A DNA stretch of 64,000 nt from Apiospora phragmitis. Lineage: Eukaryota > Ascomycota > Sordariomycetes > Amphisphaeriales > Apiosporaceae. Positions 11,381 through 21,658 of the stretch are shown one piece after another. Under the pieces are notes generated by a model that made no database searches, was not told the DNA's origin, and saw nothing but the letters and a program-made list of their open reading frames with translations. Numbering within the stretch: the stretch's first letter is position 1; the number at the start of each line of letters is the position of its first letter. Position numbers and translations under genes: made by a program. The DNA lies in assembly GCA_038363925.1 (NCBI GenBank), contig JAQQWL010000011.1, positions 7,936,001 through 8,000,000 on the forward strand. The letters run 5' to 3'.

Positions 11381-12979
11381 CTAGTATAAATCTGAATTAA
11401 AAAGTGAATGGATGAGTATACCCAAGACCAGCCCAGACCACGACACAACCGTGGACGGAAAATAGTAACTCGTCGAGGCAGAGCTACTAATGGTGGCGCT
11501 GCCACTGTTGATGCTACTGCCGCTGCTGTTTTTGCCGTCGGCCGTATCCGAGGCCGAAGCTCCCTGCCGCGCTGCCCCCGCGTCGGGCGCCGGCGGTTGC
11601 TGCTGATGCGTCGTCGCCGTAGCATTAACGCGGTTGACCCGATGTTTCCCCCCCTTCACCACGCCCGAGGCAGCCATGGCCAGCGCGCCGTGCACATCGT
11701 CCAGGAACGAGCCGGCCGTCGACGCGAGGCCGCCACCCGTGAGACCGCCAGCGGAACTGAATAGGTGGCTCATGTCCCACATCATGACGCCGCCGAAGGA
11801 CGGGAAGCTGGCCGCGCAGAACTCCATGATGGGCCGCAGCAGGTCCGGCTCCACGAACCCGGTCGACGCGGCCGCCCGGCTGGCGGGCACGCCCAGCAGG
11901 ATCTTGACGTCCGGGTTCTTGCTGCCGCGGCTGCCGTCGAGGGACTTGCCGCGGGCCCAGGCGTCCCACGCGGCGAAGTTGAAGGCGGACTGTTCCCGGC
12001 GAGCAGCGCCGCCACCGCCGCCCTTCCCGGACCCGCCGCCGGCGAAGTTCTGCACGCCGCAGTAGTTGTTGTAGAACTGGACCATGATGAAATCAAAGGA
12101 AACCTCACCCGCGAGCATCTCGCGGTCCGCGGCGTCCGGGAAGGGGCACTGGGGCGCCGCGGACAGGTAGTACGGCTTGTCGTCGGCGTCGGCGTCGGCG
12201 TCCATGAGCTCGCGCAGGCGCTGGGCGAAGGGGACCATGTTCTGGGTCGCGGACTCGAAGTCGAAGTCGAAGCCGTCGACGACGGCGCTGCCGAAGGGCC
12301 GGTTGGCCGTCTTGGTATTGGGCCCGAACAGGTCCCACACCGTTTCGGCGCCGGTCCGGGCGGCGTTCGCGGAGCTGAAGCCGCCTTCCTGGTAGGTCTC
12401 CCCGCCTATGGACAGCATGATGGTTTTGCCATGCTTGGACTGGCATGTTTTGATATCCTCCCTGTTTCTCTGCTTAGTGATTTCCTTTTTAGGTCTTTTT
12501 CCTCCAGCGGCATTTCCATATGCCTTGGAAAAGACTGTCAAGAGGGGGATTGCATGTGTACTTACTCTATTTGGGGGCAGCTTAAAGCTTGTGACCCAGG
12601 AAATGTGGTGCAATTGACATTACCATTTGCGACGTTTATCAAGGGATCTGTCAAGGAGACAAGAAACGCTATAGGGATAATCTGTACTCCATAGGTCAGT
12701 TTCGTGACAACACCGAATCTTTTTGCGTTGGCGCCATTGACTAACATTGAATTTTGAGCTTCCGCAATACGTGCTTAGCCGCTGCTGGCCACCGCTTACG
12801 AAGTTCTGGCCTGATCGCGACCGCGTTAGCTAACTCGAGTTGCCTCGCCCAAGGCAAACATGGGAAACATACCCCAGTAGACAGCTACGTTGTCCCGTGA
12901 ATCTTTTTGAAAGCCTGCAGAGGCAAGAGAGGCGAAAAAGGGCGGCGGCGGCCGCCAGCCTGAAGTGAAAAGACTGCAT
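11381..12979 (-). CDS. Class III chitinase, GH18, GPI-type
   Basis: Four exons on the minus strand: 12979-12873, 12810-12746, 12681-12566 and 12461-11381. Together they encode about 455 residues. A signal peptide (MQSFHF... rich in Ala/Leu) precedes DNVAVYWGQN, the KTIMLSIGG strand, and the catalytic DGFDFDFE (DxxDxDxE, with Glu as proton donor). The C-terminus is Ser-rich and ends in a hydrophobic tail (VVSWSGLVLGILIHSLF) typical of GPI-anchor signals. It should hydrolyse chitin at the cell surface during wall remodelling, as its wall-bound plant- and yeast-type relatives do. Intron branch points are visible (CTGAC, GCTAAC). The signal-peptide frame and the mature frame differ by one base at a run of five T on the coding strand (12935-12939). 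Removing one T makes the whole model a multiple of three. Confidence 0.88.
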
Positions 12980-14759
12980 AATAATAATAAATGAATGTAT
13001 ACGCTAACACAATAACAGACAAATGAATGATGTGTTTGCAATGATTTGATTCCCGTAAATCTAAACACCAAGAAACGGTCTCACGTAGCGGATATTGCAT
13101 TTATATCTATCGCCATGTCTGCGTGCATGTGTCATTTGACAGGCACTTAAATTGTATAGACTCAACGGTGATTTTCATTACTCGGTGATTACGGCGACGG
13201 TTTTGGTGTTGGCTGACTCGATAGCTAAGAATATCTCAACCGCCGTTTGAGACAGAAGCAGCTTGCGCAGGCTGTTCCGAGCGTATTAAAAGCTAATTGA
13301 CTTTGGGGCTGACTAAAAGATCAAACTGCATCCTTTCTAACAGGATGTCTTCACCCCATTGAAGGGGGCAATAAGCGAGAAAATTCAGAACCGATATAAC
13401 GAAAGCACAATGCGCTTTCCAGACCGCAAGACGGCGTCGCCGTGTTATAGGGATTCCTGTATGCACCCACTATCCCCATATTTTACGATGATCCGGTACT
13501 ACCTGAGCAGTGGAGAATGCGGAGTCAGGTCCGACCTCCATCTGTTCGTGGCCGGAGACCGGGGTCATGTCTGTTACAAGAGTGCTGGTCGCTGATCTAC
13601 GAAATATAGCACGATGGCTACATAGTTCCGTGTTCTTTTCTTCTGGCCCCAACAAGGATCTTTTTAGTATAGATTTTCGCTTATACTTCACCATGACGTG
13701 AAGCGGTGCGTGACCGGACCTGGAGCTTGTGACTCGAACACCGAACGACTCATGTGTCGAAAGCGGCCTCATGGATCCGCCATGGACGAGAGCGACACTG
13801 CAATTGATACAGAGAGAAAATAGAAAATCCAGCCAAGGGTGGTTGAGACTCGGTATGCATCTCTATATACAATATTGCCCCCTGTTTTCGGGACTCTCGA
13901 GCCTAGAATAAGCCAGCTATGTAGGGATGATGAAAGTCAGTCCTCTTTACACGTCATGCACCAACTAGGATGCGGTGCGATTAAGCATCGAACCCATCCT
14001 TGTCGAAGCTTTCGGAATTCTCCGTGGCAGGCCTCGGACTTCAGTCCAGGCACAACCACATTGCTTCACGTGGCAAACGAAGCTAGCGAATCATCATCAG
14101 CCGACTTCGATTTTCCAATTCTTCAAATTCGCGAGCTATTACCCGCCTTTGAAACCCATCGTGACTCAGCTCTCACGTCCGCAACCTCTTTTATTTTCCC
14201 GCATCTGCGCAGCTCATTGCCCATTACGAGTAAACCCGTGTTCGGTGCCTTTCAATCTGAACTCAGTCGTCCCTTGCGACATCCATAAAACAGTCCCGAG
14301 TCAACCCTCTCATTGGGATCACTCATGATTGGGAACCCGGCCGAGAAATGTAGATGATTATGTCAGTATCTTGAGACATTATCAAACACGAGACGGGCGG
14401 GAATAGCAGGTCCACGGCCACAAGGGAACAATAAAGGTAGTTATACCAGCAAACATAAGATCTATGTTTGTCGCCAAGAGCAGTGAATCTATAAGTACAA
14501 AGGCATCGAGAGGGACTACTGTGACCAGAACACGGCGTGACTACAATGTTTTATTATTATAAAATAGAGTAACTATTACAAATATTAATAGACTTATTAG
14601 TGACGGACATCCAGGTCAGCCTACTCTTTAAGGCCTTTATTGTAGCAGAGTGAGGGTATGGAACTCGTATAATTATTAGTGAATATAATAGGACCCGAAG
14701 ATTATCTATAATAATATCATGTGCTTGGTATATCCCTCCTGTATATTATTTTCTATGCT
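12980..14759. other. Intergenic region with an AT-rich patch
   Basis: No gene is recognised. About 14530-14720 is strongly AT-rich, with repeated TTA/TAT words, unlike its surroundings. It could be a RIP-affected repeat relic or the 3' flank of the tyrosinase gene. Confidence 0.5.
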
Positions 14760-16293
14760 CTACTCGTAGATGTAGCAATACTTGCCACCCACGGAGCTGA
14801 CTGTGTCCTTGAACACCATATCTTCGCCCGCCGTATCCAGATGCAGAATATTCTCCAGTGTCGCGTCGTCGCTCAGGGGCTCATTGTACATAGTCCACGT
14901 GCCCGCGATCTGCAAGGCGGGCTCGACCGGCTTCTGGTTCTGCCAGATCCACCAGAGCCGATCAACTTCTCCATGGTGAACCCAGAATAGCGGTTCATTG
15001 GGCGAGTTGTAGAACTTTGTTTTTGTAAGTTACGTTAGCCTCTTTGACACTAGAAACATGTGAAATATCGACCGAAGACAAGGCAAGGAGAAGGGGTGCA
15101 TAGTGGAAAAGGGACAAAGGAGAAAACACGATTATGGGACACGTCAACTTACATCTCCGCTGGGGTCACCAGAAACCGCAAAGTGCCCGTACTGGTGCAG
15201 GCCGTAGAAACCCTCGGTATCGGTCCCAGTATTCTCGATACCGGCCTGGAAACCCGCGACGCCAGCTTGGCCGGCCGCGTTCGTGAGCAGGTCCACGGCG
15301 CGCTCGTCTCCGGTCCACTTCTGGCCCAGGGCGTTGGAGATGTCGTGGCGGACACACCGCGGCTGGTACGAGAACTTGGGCCCGGCCGTCACGAACTCGG
15401 ACGTCGGCACCGTGGCCGAGATGTTCATCATGACGCCGGCGTAGGGACCGGTCTCGACGCAACCGCCTGGATACAACGAATTTTCTCTGTTAGTGGAACT
15501 GAGGATAGAGTACTTGTGATGTTGTTATATACATCCGTGGGAGGAGAGAGCTTACCGCCAACGCCCGGTTCGATGCAAAGTAGGCGACTTGGTAACCCTA
15601 CGGCACAGCCGTGCTTGGCATAGACTCCATCACCACCTTGGGAAGTTGGCCTCCCATCAAGGCTGAGTTCCCGTCAGTTTCATGCGCTAAGCTTGCGAGC
15701 TGGGATCGGGCTAACTTACTATGGCGAGTTGATCAGGTCTTGAGCACTCTTTCCGTGGCTCCAGTATGGTAGGTATCCTGTTTTTTTTTCAGAAGGTCAG
15801 TCTATAAAGTGCAATTTGATATAGCCGAGTTATAATATCCAATAGGGACATGCATAACTTTGTAGCCGCACTCGTTGCGCAGAGCCTGTTCGAAGTTCCA
15901 GATGAAGGTCCGGTGCCAGTGTAGGAAGTAGCCTGAGTTGTGGATGTACGGGGTGTTGTTGAGGGACCGGGCGCCGGGGACCTGGTCCGGGTCCACGGTG
16001 GCAGGCTTCGCCATCAGGCACTTGATGGCGCGGGTGTACTCGAGCTTCTTCTCGTCGGAGAGGGTGGAGTACTCCCGTCGGATGGCCCAGTCGTCGGGGC
16101 CGCAGGTCTGCGCCACGCCCTGCTTGGCCAGCTCCTCCTTTAGTGAGCCATCCGCGAGGGCGCTCTTCAGCTTCGCCAGGCTCTGCTCGGCGAGCAGGTC
16201 AGAACCGTGGGTCGGGGCGGGCGCCCAAGAGGAGACGAGTGAGGCCCGGGCCAGGATGAGGGACAATGTGAGTAGAAGGCCTTGCTGCTGCAT
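14760..16293 (-). CDS. Secreted tyrosinase (type-3 copper phenol oxidase)
   Basis: Five exons: 16293-15859, 15777-15720, 15662-15556, 15466-15153 and 15014-14760; about 389 residues. I chose the ATG at 16293 because it begins a clean signal peptide (MQQQGLLLTLSLILARASL); the frame is open further upstream. The CuA part has HNSGYFLHWHRTFIWNFE and the CuB part HHGEVDRLWWIWQ, the His sets that bind the two coppers and hydroxylate/oxidise phenols. A C-terminal DTVSSVGGKYCYIY ends the protein, so it is the short secreted form. Typical roles are melanin formation or oxidation of plant phenolics. Exon 1 (...ECGYK) and exon 2 (GYLPYW...) are out of phase by one base: a G seems to be missing at the donor near 15858. 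All other junctions keep phase. Confidence 0.9.
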
Positions 16294-17877
16294 CTTGGCA
16301 ACACACTTGATTCGAGACAAGGGAGGTAGGGACGGGTAGGAGAAGGAGCAAGATCGATAGGCCACGAATCCTTTGGAAAGAACCAAGAGCGTATTCGGAC
16401 GGATATTGCAACTCTATTATACCGAGGCCTTTCTTCTCCTTCTCCTGGAGGCGCTTCAAAGGCCTTGCTGCATATGCCACTGCTAAGTGCTGCAACCCTA
16501 GATGCTTCCACGGCACTGCTCCCTCCATTTCGCGGAATGATCCACATCGTCCTGTACGCCGATATTGTTCCTGCAAGGGTTGGTGCCCGGTTCGGGTTTC
16601 TGCAGCTCGTGCAATTTGACTATCCTGGGTGCAGATGCGGCGCCAAGAGTCTCACCGTTACCCATCCCCGATCGTGCATCCGATTTAAATTGGGTATAGA
16701 ACACAGCATCATTACGTCCATTGGCCAAAAGTATTCCGCGAAACAGGCGGCCAGTCTCCTCCCTGCGCTCGTCTAAACGCTCCCTCGATTGATGCATTTG
16801 GGCGCATATGTGTGTGTATGTGTGCGCGACCTGGAATGCTACGATGCTGTGCCGTAGCGAGATACGGGACGCATCGCGGTGGGGTGTTCGGCCTTGAGAG
16901 CCCCCTAGAGTCATGTAATTTACCGTTCCGTCGGGTCACACGAGAAAAAAATCTCCGATAACCGGACACCCTCATCATATATTAGATAAGATAAACGTTG
17001 CCGGTGGCATACGGGCCGAGCTCAGTAGATGGGTTGCATCCCTGGACTCAACTTGGCGAGTGATGACCAGTGTTACTTTTGCTTGTGTCGTGCTCCCACC
17101 CGACCAGAGGGTTGATATGATGACAGTCCAAATCAAGACCGTTCAGCCATACTTGGCTCCTCCGACAGCCAGTACCATGGATACCTGACATGATTCTACT
17201 ACGCAGAAACACGCAGACAGACGTTTGTTCCTTCTTCTACACCCGCCTGCTTTGATACATGCATTGACTACCAGCGCCGAGATACAGGGTGCGGCTTTGT
17301 GTTCCTGTTACCTCGTACGATACCCGAGGGCATGGTCTGTAACTGTCCAAATTGAACCAATCAGGACCCTGAGAGGGCATTTAGCCTGCCTCAGGCCCTC
17401 AGCCAGTTCATGCCCAAGCGATACGTACGGCCCGCCTATGATTCTTCGGGCAGGTCGAAGACCGGGTCGATGCTCCGGGAGCTAGGGCCTTGTTCGTCGA
17501 TGCTACCTTTCAGGAGCTGGATCAAGTCAAGAATGTTACGTCTTGCTGGTCTCGAAAGAAGACTCGGAACCAACAAAATGGCATGCCTGGGCATTTGAAC
17601 CAGCCGGCAGGAAGGAGGAAAGCCGTCGCTTATTGGTTGCGTTGGATGCGACACCATCCCCAGCAAGAAATAACCACAGTCGGCTGGGACGATGCAATGT
17701 TCCAGGAAACTTGATGACACCGACGTCAGGTGCGTCGTATAAGTCATTGAGCATTGCCCCGTGTTAATTATAATAATCTCGCTGTGTCCTCAATGCGCGC
17801 CCCCGATCGTCAAATTGCTCCGGGCTACTTCAAATGCTCATCTCCCCTTACTCCGTCCCCTGAAAGGAACAACAGCG
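16294..17877. other. Intergenic region between divergent genes
   Basis: This holds the promoters of the tyrosinase (minus strand) and the rhodopsin-like gene (plus strand). No further gene is recognised in either strand. Confidence 0.55.
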
Positions 17878-19336
17878 ATGGCGGCGTTCCCTTCCGGCCC
17901 TGTCGCGAAACGAGAGGTTGGCGATCATGTCGACTCTAATGCGCCCATGCTACTGGGTCTAGCCATCTCCTTCGTTGGCCTTTCGACCGTTATTGTTGCT
18001 TTAAGATGCTGGGTTCGTCATTTCTGGCTCCATGCCTTCAGTATAGACGATGTGGTCATGATAGGTGCACTGGTACGCTTGCCAAAGGGGGATTACCGAT
18101 CATCCACCTATCTGTTGTTGGTTATTCGATTGCTAATGTTTACCGTCGGCTGCTCTGCCAACGATAGGGGATGGCGGTATCGACCATGGCGTGCTTTATT
18201 CGTATGGTCCAACATGGAGCCGGCCGCTGGATGAAGGACATACCGGAATAGTGGAAGGAAGGGCTGCGTTATTGGTCCTACATCATCGGCCCGCTGTTGA
18301 CCACGGGAATATGCCTGGTCAAGATCTCCCTGGCCTTCTTTCTCCGACGGTTCGTGCAGAAGGTGTGGCAGAAGCGGTTCTTGCTGGGAATGGTGGTGTT
18401 CCTGAGCGTTTTTCTGATATATTCCATCTGCACGTACACCTTCGCTTGCATACCACTGGAAGCAATTTGGAATCAGAAGATCACGGATGCCAACTGCCAA
18501 TTCCGAAGCAAACTAATGGACATCGGCACCGCAAATAGCGGTATGTTTTTATCCCTTCGCTCTCCGCGAAAGTCGTCTTCCAAGGCTAACAAGTGAGAAC
18601 AGTGGTCAACATCATCACCGACTTGGCTATGGTTGCTTTACCGGTCCTGGTGGTTGTCGAACTGCAAGTCAACCGCAAAACCAAGATCTCCCTGATTCTT
18701 GTCCTTAGTCTCGGCCTGTTCTATTTAAGCCCCAGAGCTATGTAGCTCGCATGGCCCCCGAACTGACGTGCTGTCATAGTGCCTGCGCAGCGCCAGTCAT
18801 CCGAGCGGTATACGCATATAGTATGACGGACCCCGACTATTCGCGACGATACGACTTCCTGATCTGGTTCAAGTACGTCGTTTTCCAAGCATTCTATCAC
18901 TTCATGTGGGCCTCAAAATATACATACATACCTCTTACTGACATGCGTGACCACTGATTGCAGCGTCGAACTTCATGCCGGCATCTTGGCCGCATCGTTG
19001 CCGACTCCGCGCCCGCTCGTCTCCAAGCTCCTGAAGAGCACCAACACGTACGAACGCGGCACCAAGCAGCGAGGATACGGCACGTACGGGACCGGTGCCG
19101 CCGGCGGCCAGGGGAACCAGGTGGAGCTTTCGGGCATGCGGCATCCCTACTGCAAGGGCGGGGAGAGCTCGTTCCAAGCTCCGAAGCCTGGTGCGAATAA
19201 TCCCAACTATTTTACCCAGATCACGACCACCAGGGGAGTGGGAAGGTTCGGCGATGACAGCAGCGAGGAGTTCATACTCACGCCCCCGGCAGGGATAACT
19301 AAAATAACTGATATTGTATTCAGCCAGACCGACTAG
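17878..19336 (+). pseudogene. Fungal rhodopsin-like (SAT5/PTH11-type) integral membrane protein, interrupted by a stop codon
   Basis: Five exons (17878-18072, 18168-18540, 18603-18717, 18780-18872, 18964-19336) join in phase to 383 codons. The protein has about seven hydrophobic helices (for example LLGLAISFVGLSTVIVALRC and VNIITDLAMVALPVLVVVEL) and a polar cytoplasmic tail of about 120 residues. This matches the large fungal family of rhodopsin-like plasma-membrane proteins that includes PTH11-related receptors; ligands are unknown. The fold is complete, but codon 94 is TAG (18249-18251), in the loop MKDIPE-stop-WKEGLRYW. A TGG-to-TAG or CAG-to-TAG change would explain it and fits a RIP-type transition. 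A sequencing error is possible. The third intron uses a weak donor, GTTCTA, but has a good branch point. Confidence 0.75.
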
Positions 19337-19540
19337 CGTATTTATGAGTATGCCAGATGATTTACCTTTTCTGCGGCGGCCATTCCATGTATCTATAAAA
19401 CCATTTACTGTCTGGATTACCTGGCTGAAATCACTAAGCGCAACCGTTAATCGCTGTTGCGGTACCTGCTTTCCATGGAAACCGTAGTGATGAATATGTG
19501 CAATGAGGCGGCTTTTATTTGGTATGTATAAGAGCTGGTC

Positions 19541-20896
19541 TCACCGGCCAAGATGGCCGACGACACCGCCGACCATCACGGCGACTTCTCGATCCCATCC
19601 GCCCTTCTCCGTGTCCGTCCGTGTGCCTTTGCCTTTCGCTGCCGCAACCGTACTGGGCGGCTGGCTTCCTCGGATAACACATTCTCGGATGGCCTCTCCG
19701 ACGGCATTCTTGTTGGACTTGAGCGTCCGCGCCGACACACCTCCGCGATTCATGATCTCCATGACCCTCGTCGATAGGCTGCCGGCCATGCTCCGCCAGA
19801 AGTAGGACGCCAAGGAGCCCGTCTCAAGGTATGCCAGCAGCGGATGGAGAAGGTTCGACTTCTCAGACACTAGCTTCGGGTTGGGTACCAAAGGGTGCGC
19901 AGGCGCCTTGGTTCCTTCCAGGATGATCTCCAAGGCCACAATGTTCTGACACCGCGCCGACACCTCAGCCAACGTACGGTCCAGAGACGGCAGAGTGGCC
20001 AATGACCGGGCCACCGAAGAGATGGAGCTCTGCAGGGCGTTTCGTAGATACACCTCCAACGTCTGCAGGAGAAGCTGCGGCGTCCAGCGGTCGGGCTTTA
20101 GGCCCGAGGTCGGGGAGACCAGGTACAGCGTGATCATGGCCGAGATGGTGCGGGCCTTGGTCTCCTCGCTTTGCGCGAAAGTGGCGGTCCCGGTCGCCGT
20201 GCCAATCGCGAACTCGCGCATGATTTGCTCCGACAAGCTCCTCACCGAGCGCTCCACGGGCGCAATGACGCTCTCCTGCAAGCTCTTGATCGCGTTCACT
20301 CGTTCCAGACAGTGGCCTTCCTCCCCGGGCGCTCGCCTCTCCAAGGTCTCGCGCAAAGAAATTAGCGTGTGCGCGCATCGGACCAGGGCCCTGTGGTCTT
20401 CCTTCTTGCCAGCCGCACCCGCTCCGGCGGCCGAGATTTCCGAATGCTGGACCTCGAGCTGCCGCCCCAATTGGAGACACCTGCCGACCGCTCTTCCGAG
20501 CTTCAGCGTCTCCCATAAGCGCGAGGCCACCTGCCGGACCTCGTCTGCCTCGGCATGTTTCTGTATGACCTCCTTCTCGAGCTGTTTGTAGCTTTCGTTC
20601 AGGCTCTTGACCTGGTTGTCGATCTCGGATATTATCCTCGTGCTGGCCTCGGTCTGTTCTCGGGTGTGCGTCAGGAGCGGGATCGCGGACCTCGTGGTCA
20701 GAAGATCGATATGCGAGTTGATCTCTTGGGCGTCGAAGAGCACTTTCGAGAGTGGTGTCGAGAGGTCAAGCGGCGCATCGTTCGGATTGTTCGTCGCGAG
20801 GACTAGAGTGTTGGCGAACGACGCGGGGCTGAAACCAGGGTCCAGAAACGTCTCGTAGTCGATGTACGACGGTCCATCTTCCTCCGGATTTGCCAT
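19541..20896 (-). CDS. Conserved oligomeric Golgi complex subunit 5 (COG5)
   Basis: One intact exon of 451 residues. The N-terminus has the COG5 block YIDYETFLDPGFSP followed by FANTLVLATNN. A long heptad-rich helical region follows from about residue 60 to 145 (INSHIDLLTTRSAIPLLTHT, then a coiled coil ending LKLGRAVGRCLQL), as in the CATCHR tethering-complex fold. COG is a peripheral Golgi tether for intra-Golgi retrograde vesicles and keeps glycosyltransferases in place. Length agrees with fungal homologues. The C-terminus ends in a Gly-rich strand before the stop. No lesion is seen. Confidence 0.88.
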   Translation of the reverse strand: MANPEEDGPSYIDYETFLDPGFSPASFANTLVLATNNPNDAPLDLSTPLSKVLFDAQEINSHIDLLTTRSAIPLLTHTREQTEASTRIISEIDNQVKSLNESYKQLEKEVIQKHAEADEVRQVASRLWETLKLGRAVGRCLQLGRQLEVQHSEISAAGAGAAGKKEDHRALVRCAHTLISLRETLERRAPGEEGHCLERVNAIKSLQESVIAPVERSVRSLSEQIMREFAIGTATGTATFAQSEETKARTISAMITLYLVSPTSGLKPDRWTPQLLLQTLEVYLRNALQSSISSVARSLATLPSLDRTLAEVSARCQNIVALEIILEGTKAPAHPLVPNPKLVSEKSNLLHPLLAYLETGSLASYFWRSMAGSLSTRVMEIMNRGGVSARTLKSNKNAVGEAIRECVIRGSQPPSTVAAAKGKGTRTDTEKGGWDREVAVMVGGVVGHLGR

Positions 20897-21658
20897 GATG
20901 TTGGAAAGAGATTATGTTGCAGTGAATCCAGAAGACCAACAGCTTAAGAAGCTGCCTTGCCTCGCGTTCGATGCGCTTATGTCCAAGTCTTATGCATATC
21001 CCGTAATGGTGTTATGTACAATGGGGGGGGGGGGCTACACCATCGTTGTTGAATGGCAACCTGTATTCTCCCCCACATCAGCCACAAATAACGTGGAAAT
21101 TCGCAACAAGCCACATTTAGTATTTACCACCAGGTTAACGTTCGGTTTGAATAGTTATTTACTGGTTACTGTCTTGTAAAAAGCCATACTAGTATTATGA
21201 AGTGCATATAGTACTACATATCACGTGTTATTTCCATCTTCTCTCATACTGTTGAAAATAAGTGGGTGTGGTGTTCTGTCTTTACGTATTGCTGCTGAGC
21301 CCGAATCGCTTGTCTATCCATTTAATGGCCACGCCTACTTTGATAACAACATCATCTCGCCTCATGCCAAGTCCCATATCAACCTTGGCCTTACATTGCA
21401 ATCCTGAGACATCGAACCATGCTTGCGCGTTCCTGCCACGTCAAGGCAACCAAAGCCTTCCGAGACATCCTTCATAGACGTCTTTACTGTCCACAATGGT
21501 TCTCTGCGGCAACACGTGCTGAACTGCATGGTCTTTCTATCCCATTTTAGCAGTACAGCAAGTGTACCGAATTCGTGGCTGCCGTAGGATTGGTAGCACA
21601 GCACCGCGTGTTTGCTTCGCTCACTTGGTAAAATTTGGAAACACTTATCATGCGAGCT
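20897..21658. other. Intergenic region
   Basis: It contains a run of 12 G at 21023-21034 and AT-rich sequence around 21120-21260. No gene is recognised. It separates the promoter side of COG5 from the 3' end of the decayed HET gene. Confidence 0.55.

Noticed and set aside
11765..12694. 309-codon plus-strand open frame
   Set aside because: Antisense shadow of the chitinase; the chitinase frame carries the catalytic DxxDxDxE and proper introns.
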